Source: Lacticaseibacillus chiayiensis
GTDB taxonomy: Bacteria > Bacillota > Bacilli > Lactobacillales > Lactobacillaceae
Assembly: GCF_004123795.1 (NCBI RefSeq)
Contig: NZ_MSSM01000005.1
Location: 62,001 to 126,000, forward strand
DNA length: 64,000 bases
Reading direction: 5' to 3'
Shown piece by piece: positions 55,050 to 61,316 of the stretch. A program made the position numbers and the translations under genes. The stretch's first letter is position 1; the number at the start of each line of letters is the position of its first letter. The notes under the pieces are model-generated. The model was not told where the DNA came from, searched no databases, and worked only from the letters and a program-made list of their open reading frames with translations.

Positions 55050-57695
55050 TTATTTCGCATCAAACCAAGTCGGACCGTAATGGCTATCGACTTTTAACGG
55101 AACCGCCAACTGTACAGCAGAGTCCATGATCTTCGGCACAAGCTTGCTAAGCTGCTCCATTTCTGCAGTGGGCGCTTCAAAAATGAGTTCATCGTGAACC
55201 TGCAATAACATTTTGGCTTGGAGGTGTGCGTTGGCTAATGCTTGTTGCATGCGAATCATCGCAACTTTAATAATGTCCGCTGCACTGCCTTGAATCGGCG
55301 TGTTCATCGCGGTGCGTTCGGCAAATTTACGTAAATTAAAGTTGCGCGAATGAATTTGCGGCAAATAGCGGCGACGATGAAATAGTGTCTCAACATAACC
55401 GTCTTCACGCGCCTTTTTAACCATATTCGTCATGTAATCGTGAACCTTTGGGTACTGCTCGAAATACCCATCGATGAAGGCTTTGGCTTGCTTACGGGAA
55501 ATTCCGATATTCTGTGCTAACCCGTAATCGCTAATACCATAGACAATCCCAAAATTAGTCGCCTTGGCTTGTCGGCGCATGTCCGGGGTGACTTGGTCCG
55601 GGGAATCTAGGCCAAAAATCTTCATAGCGGTGTTGGCATGAATATCGACACCATTTTTGAAAGCTTGCTGCATATTCTCGTCACCGGAAATATGGGACAA
55701 GACACGCAGTTCGATTTGTGAGTAGTCCGAACTAAAAATCTGCCAATCCGGATGGGACGGCACAAATGCCTTCCGAATGATTTTACCTTCGTCGCGAGCC
55801 GGAATGTTTTGCATGTTCGGATCAACGGAACTTAAGCGGCCTGTCTGGGTTAATGTCTGCAGGTAACGGGTATGAATCTTGTGATCCGGCATTTGCGCCT
55901 TCAGTAAGCCCACAACATACGTCGAATTCAACTTCGACCAGCCGCGATAATCCAGAATGTCCTGGACGATCGGGCTAGCTGATTTCAGCTCGTTTAGGAC
56001 ATCAACACTAGTGGAATAGCCTGTCTTGGTCTTTTTGATGACCGGCAAATTCAGCTTTTCAAATAAGATTTCGCCCAGTTGCTTCGGCGAATTCAAATTG
56101 AACTTAACGCCAGCCTCGCCGTAAATCTTTTCTTCCAACACCTTAATACTTTGTGAAAATTCGGCACCCATGTCTTTCAAGGTTTGCGCATCAAGCGTAA
56201 TGCCCTGAATCTCCATTTCTGCCAACACCCGCGCTAAAGGCATTTCCATATCCGTGAAAAGATCGGTCTGTTCCTGCTTGGCCAAATCTTCGGTTAAGTC
56301 AGGACGTAGGGCAAAGAGCGCCATTGACTTGCGGGCAAACTGGGCGAACAGCTTTTTATCTTCCGGTACTTGGCGCTTGGCTCCTTTACCATAAACATCT
56401 TCGTCCCGTGGCAGGTCATGATAGTCGTGGTCTTCTGCAATTTTGCCTAAATCATTGCTATTTTCATCTGGATTGATCAAATAAGAGGCCAATAAAACGT
56501 CAAACGCGATGTCTGGTAGCTTTAACCCTAAACGATGAGCGGCCACGATATTGCGCTTACCATCAAATACTGTTAAGTCGCGCTTCGAATCGCCAAGCCA
56601 CTTAGCCACTTCCGGAATGGTCAGCAAAGAGACATCCGTGCTGACATATGTTTCATCTTTCGTGCCAATGAAGAAGCCGATCTGATCGGCGATATGATAA
56701 TTGTCGGTCAACATTTCGATTTCAAAAGTAAGTGGTTCCGTGATTTTCGTTAGAGCCAAGACGGACTTGTCATCCAGTACCGAAAAATGAACCGGCTGCG
56801 TGGGCTTAGTCACATCTCCGCCGATCTTTTTCAATAACGAGTTCATGTTCATCTTGGCATAAAAATCTCGCAACTTGGCTAAATCAGGCCCGGAATAAGC
56901 CACGTCAGCCAAGTCGACCGTAACAGGGGCGTCCCGATCAATCGTGGCAAGTTGCTTACTAAGATAGGCCTTGTCCTTGTCATTAATAAGGTTTTCTTTC
57001 AGTTTTGACGTTTTCATCTCGTCAATGTTGGCATAAAGGTTGTCAATGCTGCCATACTGCTTCAACAATTTCAATGCGGTTTTTTCGCCGACTTTGGTAA
57101 CCCCCGGATAATTGTCAGAGGTGTCACCCATCAAGCCTTTCAGGTCGATTATCTGCGTGGGTGTAATACCCAGCTTTTCTTTGACATGTTCCGGCGTATA
57201 CGCCTCAAGCTCATTGACGCCTTTGACGGTCACTTGCACCGTGGTCTGGTCAGTGGTCAACTGGGTCAAATCCCGGTCGCCCGTCACGATCGTCGTTTGC
57301 CAGCCAGCGTCGTCTGCACGCTTCGCCATGGTTCCGATGATGTCATCAGCTTCATAATCTTTTAATTCATAATGCTGAATGCCCATGTCGTCAAGCAATT
57401 CTTTAATATACGGCAGCTGTTCCAGTAACTCGCTTGGCGTCTTGGCCCGGCCACTTTTATAATCAGCATATTTCGCAGTTCGGAACGTTGTCTTACCGGC
57501 ATCAAAGGCTACCAGAGCCGCATCTGGCTGAACCGATTTCAACACAATTTCGAGCATGTTGTTGAAGGCGTAAATGGCATTGGTGTGTAGCCCATCCTGA
57601 TTGGTGAACCGATCGAGCTGATTGTATAAGGCAAAAAAAGCGCGAAACGCAATCGAGTTGCCGTCAATCAGTAATAACTTAGTCTGACTCGTCAT
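55050..57695 (-). CDS. polA: DNA polymerase I
   Basis: Repair and Okazaki-fragment polymerase, 881 residues. The 5'-nuclease domain (about 1-290) has DGNSIAFRAFFAL and ADDIIGTMA. A 3'-5' exonuclease-like domain spans about 300-470, but the Exo I motif reads FEIEM without the usual Asp-x-Glu, so proofreading is probably lost as in Bacillus PolA. The polymerase domain (about 475-881) has DYSQIELRVLSHIS (motif A), RRQAKATNFGIVYG (O-helix) and QVHDELIFEAP (motif C). Confidence 0.96.
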   Translation of the reverse strand: MTSQTKLLLIDGNSIAFRAFFALYNQLDRFTNQDGLHTNAIYAFNNMLEIVLKSVQPDAALVAFDAGKTTFRTAKYADYKSGRAKTPSELLEQLPYIKELLDDMGIQHYELKDYEADDIIGTMAKRADDAGWQTTIVTGDRDLTQLTTDQTTVQVTVKGVNELEAYTPEHVKEKLGITPTQIIDLKGLMGDTSDNYPGVTKVGEKTALKLLKQYGSIDNLYANIDEMKTSKLKENLINDKDKAYLSKQLATIDRDAPVTVDLADVAYSGPDLAKLRDFYAKMNMNSLLKKIGGDVTKPTQPVHFSVLDDKSVLALTKITEPLTFEIEMLTDNYHIADQIGFFIGTKDETYVSTDVSLLTIPEVAKWLGDSKRDLTVFDGKRNIVAAHRLGLKLPDIAFDVLLASYLINPDENSNDLGKIAEDHDYHDLPRDEDVYGKGAKRQVPEDKKLFAQFARKSMALFALRPDLTEDLAKQEQTDLFTDMEMPLARVLAEMEIQGITLDAQTLKDMGAEFSQSIKVLEEKIYGEAGVKFNLNSPKQLGEILFEKLNLPVIKKTKTGYSTSVDVLNELKSASPIVQDILDYRGWSKLNSTYVVGLLKAQMPDHKIHTRYLQTLTQTGRLSSVDPNMQNIPARDEGKIIRKAFVPSHPDWQIFSSDYSQIELRVLSHISGDENMQQAFKNGVDIHANTAMKIFGLDSPDQVTPDMRRQAKATNFGIVYGISDYGLAQNIGISRKQAKAFIDGYFEQYPKVHDYMTNMVKKAREDGYVETLFHRRRYLPQIHSRNFNLRKFAERTAMNTPIQGSAADIIKVAMIRMQQALANAHLQAKMLLQVHDELIFEAPTAEMEQLSKLVPKIMDSAVQLAVPLKVDSHYGPTWFDAK

Positions 57696-57757
57696 ATATG
57701 AGCTTCCTTTTCTTCTCAGACCACCTCTGAAGATGTCATGAGTTAATCGTCACAATC

Positions 57758-57766
57758 ATTGTACCA
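57758..57766 (-). promoter_or_regulatory. Extended -10 promoter of polA
   Basis: TGGTACAAT on the minus strand, about 62 bp before the polA ATG. No good -35. It probably drives polA-mutM-coaE-nrdR-dnaB-dnaI. Confidence 0.5.
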
Positions 57767-57831
57767 AATTCTAAGCTTTTTTGGCGGGTGGTTCACATTC
57801 GGGTTTCACCGTTAGCATTAGTTTTGTGCAG

Positions 57832-57861
57832 AAAAAAAAGCCGGCGATCAGCCAGCTTTTG
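57832..57861 (-). terminator. Terminator of the BI-1 gene
   Basis: AGCTGGCTGATCGCCGGCT stem-loop followed by T8 on the minus strand. Confidence 0.85.
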
Positions 57862-57868
57862 AATGCAT

Positions 57869-58579
57869 TTAATTATTATTGTTGCCAACGCCCAGAATCT
57901 GCAGAATAGCGGTGAATAGGTTCAGGAAGTCGAGATAGAGCATCAACGCTCCGACAACAGCCAGGGAATTTTCTGAAATTGCCGCCTGACCGTCACTGCC
58001 GGTTGTCAGGTAAAGGTTCTTTAAACGCTGTGTATCCCAAGCGGTCAAGACGATGAAGATAATCAAGATTGCATAGGAAATCAACATTTGCAGACCTGTC
58101 GAACCCATAAACATATTAACTAACGACATTAGGATCACGCCGACCAACGCCACCATTGCAATGTTGCCAGCCTTGCTCAAATCACGCTTGCCAAAATGGC
58201 CAACCATCGACATGACGAGGAAGACTACCGCTGTTGTTGCCAGTGCAACTGCAAGATTTGAAGTCCGTGCAACCATCGCCACGCTCGCAAAAGTAAAACC
58301 AAAGCTTGCGGACATCAGATAAAACATCAACGTTGCGTAACCCGAACTTGCCTGTGCCCGTCGTCCTGTGACAAAAAAGGACAAAATCAATGGCAGGGCA
58401 AGCATAATCCAAAAAACAATTTGGTGGCCACTAACAAAGTTCACGTAAGCGGTTTTAAAAGTGACTCCCAATAAATAACTGACGAGCGCCGTCACAACCA
58501 GCCCGCTCCCCATCAAGGTGTAGATGCGGGAGAAGAACTGTGTCAAGCCGGCCTCGTTCACAACACGGCGTTCTTGCAT
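57869..58579 (-). CDS. Bax inhibitor-1 family (TMBIM/YetJ-like) membrane protein
   Basis: A 236-residue protein with seven hydrophobic helices, the last less hydrophobic. It shows family features: SASFGFTFASVAMVART, the TAWDTQRLKNLY segment (with the conserved D of the di-aspartyl sensor) and GALMLYLDFLNLFTAILQILG near the C-terminus. Bacillus YetJ is a pH-sensitive calcium leak channel; the role in lactobacilli is not known. Monocistronic. SD AAAGGA. Confidence 0.92.
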   Translation of the reverse strand: MQERRVVNEAGLTQFFSRIYTLMGSGLVVTALVSYLLGVTFKTAYVNFVSGHQIVFWIMLALPLILSFFVTGRRAQASSGYATLMFYLMSASFGFTFASVAMVARTSNLAVALATTAVVFLVMSMVGHFGKRDLSKAGNIAMVALVGVILMSLVNMFMGSTGLQMLISYAILIIFIVLTAWDTQRLKNLYLTTGSDGQAAISENSLAVVGALMLYLDFLNLFTAILQILGVGNNNN

Positions 58580-58611
58580 ATTGCGTTCATTCCTTTCAAC
58601 TATCTAAATCC

Positions 58612-58640
58612 ATTATAACTGCTATTGTAGCATTTGTCAG
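58612..58640 (-). promoter_or_regulatory. Sigma-A promoter of the BI-1 gene
   Basis: CTGACA (58635-58640) and TATAAT (58612-58617), spacing 17 bp; inside it lies a second extended -10, TGCTACAAT. Confidence 0.65.
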
Positions 58641-58768
58641 TCCGACCAACGACCGATCTTGTCAAATCGTTAATTCTAGTTCATTAGCCGGCTTTAACAG
58701 TCGAAAAATCAGTGTCAAACGATTGAAGAACAGCAAAAGTGCCCAAGTTATCATTCTCAGCCACAATA

Positions 58769-58812
58769 TAAAAACAGGCATCAATTTCAATATGCTCGAA
58801 AATTGTGCCTGT
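58769..58812 (-). terminator. Likely terminator of the WxL operon
   Basis: ACAGGCA...TGCCTGT with an inner AATTT/AAATT stem is followed on the minus strand by TTTTA. The region 58641-58982 has no supported gene: an 88-codon frame on the minus strand has no SD and overlaps this hairpin. Confidence 0.55.
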
Positions 58813-58982
58813 CTCTTGTTTCAATATAGCTCGTTTGTCGGAAGTTTTAAGATGCTTGAGAAACCGAGTAATTGTAGGCCAAATGAAAGCAGACGACGCC
58901 ACTCCACTCAAGTTCTGATCAGCCAGAAATGACGGCGTTCGACAGGGCATGAAAGTTATTGTCCGAGATCATACGAGCAAAA

Positions 58983-60005
58983 TTACCGCGGGTGTTGGCG
59001 CTGGGCAAGGATTTTTTTTAAACCGGCGTAGCTCACAATTCCGATCACAATGCCACCACCGAGAAATAAATACCACGGCAACGCCTGCTTTGGCGGCTCG
59101 GGTTTCGCCAACGTTCTGATTTGGTTCGCAGCTTGTTTAGAAACTGTAAAAACCTGCTTCAACTTCCACGTCCGTCCACTTCCTTTGGCCATTAACTCAA
59201 GTCGGTACTTTCCCGGTTTCAAAGGTGTTTTTTCAAGGCCCATCTTAAAATTGAAATTGGAATTCGGTGCCATGTTAATGCGATCCTGCTCAGCCTGATG
59301 AATGACTTTACCACCACTAGCCCGATACAGATAACCTTGTACCTGAAGGTTTCGCAAAATGGCTGCTTCAAAGTTTTGAACCTGTGCAAGAATGGCTGGC
59401 CGCCTGTGATCATTTGCTGTCACAACTTTCTGCAATTTCAAATCCGGTCCGACAGGTTGATCAGACTCTGTAAGCATCAAACCCACGGCATAAACATAGC
59501 GATTAGTGACAGCACCCTTTTCCGTCCACTTATCATCCGGCTTGGCTTTAAACTGTAACCCACCAAGCACGGTTCCCAAAAACGGCTTCGAGGGCATTTT
59601 CAAATGAATTTTAACGACTCGCTGATTGAGCGCGGGGATCGTTACCTCGGCGGGCACGCTCACGACATCTTTTAGGTTCACTGACAAAGACGGGTCAGCC
59701 GGTTTGGGTGACTTCCCGTACTCGACGACTCCATTATCATTGGTAAACGCTGAATGAGCCGCAATCAAAACAGTCAAGGCCGTAGTGTTTCGATTCTGAA
59801 TGACGACCTCTAGATCCTGTTCTTGGTTTGGTGAGACCCTTAAGTCAAAATAGGTTTGGCTTGAGTCCCGTTGATTAGCCGGCAAAACTGTCTTAACCGT
59901 GAATCCCGCATCATCGGCAGCCAAAGTCTGTTGTGGGCTGAAGCCGATCAAAACAGCGATAAGTCCAAAAGCCAAGCACCATAGGGACCGATTTTTTTTA
60001 GTCAT
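58983..60005 (-). CDS. WxL-interacting protein, DUF916 + DUF3324
   Basis: A cell-surface protein of 340 residues with a signal peptide (about 1-30, ending QTLAAD), a DUF916 immunoglobulin-like domain (about 34-155, FTVKTVLPANQ, YFDLRVSPNQEQDLEVVIQN), a DUF3324 domain (about 165-290, NRYVYAVGLMLTE) and a C-terminal membrane helix (WYLFLGGGIVIGIVSYAGL) with a basic tail. The family (Csc-type, WxLIP) binds WxL proteins and host proteins or peptidoglycan. Last gene of this WxL operon; the SD is weak. Confidence 0.92.
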   Translation of the reverse strand: MTKKNRSLWCLAFGLIAVLIGFSPQQTLAADDAGFTVKTVLPANQRDSSQTYFDLRVSPNQEQDLEVVIQNRNTTALTVLIAAHSAFTNDNGVVEYGKSPKPADPSLSVNLKDVVSVPAEVTIPALNQRVVKIHLKMPSKPFLGTVLGGLQFKAKPDDKWTEKGAVTNRYVYAVGLMLTESDQPVGPDLKLQKVVTANDHRRPAILAQVQNFEAAILRNLQVQGYLYRASGGKVIHQAEQDRINMAPNSNFNFKMGLEKTPLKPGKYRLELMAKGSGRTWKLKQVFTVSKQAANQIRTLAKPEPPKQALPWYLFLGGGIVIGIVSYAGLKKILAQRQHPR

Positions 60006-60095
60006 TTTTCTTATTGCAACTAGCCCAAAATGTCACCTGCCATGGTGATCCAAAATTACCACGGGATTAGCCATATGCCGACCTTTGCACTAAGT

Positions 60096-60485
60096 TTATC
60101 CTTTCTTCAGAGTTAAGCGAATGGTCCATTTCTTCCGCCAATAGAAACCAACTGCCATTAAAAGAACAGCGACACCAAAAATAACTGATTTGTTTCGGAC
60201 CCATTCATTTAGTTTTGGCAAGCGCCCTGTTTTTCGCAAATCAGCGGTCGTCTGAGATGCCTCAAATTCGGACACTTCAGCATCGACAAAACGAAGCGGT
60301 TTAAAGTCAGGCAGTGGCGCTGTCGGATCTGTCGGACCGTTTTCCACAACCTGAGTCCGCGAATCAATCCTCACTTCAAGTCGTGCCTCGGTTTCTAAGG
60401 TGCTTGCGTCAGCATCCTTTAAGGGGGTCGCGCAGATCATGAAGGCTAAAATTGCGAGTCCACCGCCGATACTTGTCCTTACCAT
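60096..60485 (-). CDS. Small sortase-substrate-like surface protein (CscD-type)
   Basis: 129 residues from the ATG that directly follows the small WxL gene stop (60491). A signal peptide (about 1-28) is followed by a short acidic mature part, a possible sorting sequence GRLPKLNEW, a membrane helix (SVIFGVAVLLMAVGFYW) and a basic tail WRKKW. This is the layout of the small LPXTG proteins of Csc/WxL clusters, but the motif reads LPKLN instead of LPxTG, so anchoring by housekeeping sortase is doubtful. No strong SD; translation is probably coupled. A start at 60518 would give a longer N-terminus. Confidence 0.75.
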   Translation of the reverse strand: MVRTSIGGGLAILAFMICATPLKDADASTLETEARLEVRIDSRTQVVENGPTDPTAPLPDFKPLRFVDAEVSEFEASQTTADLRKTGRLPKLNEWVRNKSVIFGVAVLLMAVGFYWRKKWTIRLTLKKG

Positions 60486-60490
60486 CCTGA

Positions 60491-61282
60491 CTAAATCGGC
60501 GCACTGGTTAGCGTCCATGTTAATTTGCTGGTAAACGCGCCTGATTTCAAACCTTTTGTCTTGTAGCTTTCAGCCGGTACCGTCAACGAAACCCCTTCAC
60601 CTGCTTTAGCCGAATTAAAAAGGTTAATAAACGTTCCTTTGGCAACTTCTTTGTCGTTAACTGCCAAAATATCCATTGCTTGCCCGTCGCCCATATAAAT
60701 ATTCACAGCTTTTTTCAGACCAAACCGTGCACTCACATCCTGTGCTCGGCTGTCGATCACACGACTTTCAAGCAACGTAATGAAAGCATCCTTGATTTTG
60801 ACTGTGTTAACGACTTTCCCCTGGCTGTCTTTTTCTTCTGACTGAAGATCAGATGCAGATAAGCTGACTTTCCAAGCATCTGCTCCCAAGCGTTTGTCGG
60901 TTACCTGAAGGCGATTGGGCACGGCCACCTTTTGGCCATTTTGATCGGTCCAAAGATCAGCTTTGGCATACACGGTGATGGCAGCGTCGGGATCGAGTTT
61001 TAATTGACCAAAATCAAATTTTGAGACATAGTCCAGTGTCAAGGCATCACCGCCCGCATTTTTGGTATTATCTTGGCCGCCAACGACATTAGACGACTTT
61101 TCTTTTGGGTTAAGTGGATTTAAAACACTGGTCGGCGCGTCAGATCGCAAAATCTTGACACTGCCATCGGTTGTTACAGAGCGCGCATCGTCAGCAGAGA
61201 CAATAGTCGAACTTGTCTTTGTTGCCATGCCAAGTGTCAATGCTGCGAGCGTCAAAAGTTTTAAATGATTGTTCCTTCTCAT
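60491..61282 (-). CDS. Small WxL-domain surface protein
   Basis: A 263-residue secreted protein with a signal peptide (about 1-30). The WxL domain covers most of the rest: LDYVSKFDFGQLKL, VTDKR, the proximal motif as AWKVSLSA (W-K-V instead of WxL), and the distal motif SKLTWTLTSAP at the very C-terminus. WxL domains attach non-covalently to peptidoglycan. SD AGGAGG before the ATG. It is flanked by the large WxL protein (31 nt upstream) and the CscD-like gene, so the genes are one operon. Confidence 0.93.
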   Translation of the reverse strand: MRRNNHLKLLTLAALTLGMATKTSSTIVSADDARSVTTDGSVKILRSDAPTSVLNPLNPKEKSSNVVGGQDNTKNAGGDALTLDYVSKFDFGQLKLDPDAAITVYAKADLWTDQNGQKVAVPNRLQVTDKRLGADAWKVSLSASDLQSEEKDSQGKVVNTVKIKDAFITLLESRVIDSRAQDVSARFGLKKAVNIYMGDGQAMDILAVNDKEVAKGTFINLFNSAKAGEGVSLTVPAESYKTKGLKSGAFTSKLTWTLTSAPI

Positions 61283-61316
61283 GAGTCATCTTCCTCCTAA
61301 ATAAGTGAGTTACAAC

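Noticed and set aside
58684-58950. 88-codon reading frame on the minus strand downstream of the DUF916 gene
   Set aside because: It has no Shine-Dalgarno site, resembles no family I know, and overlaps a hairpin plus T stretch that looks like the operon terminator. A plus-strand frame in the same place is equally poor.
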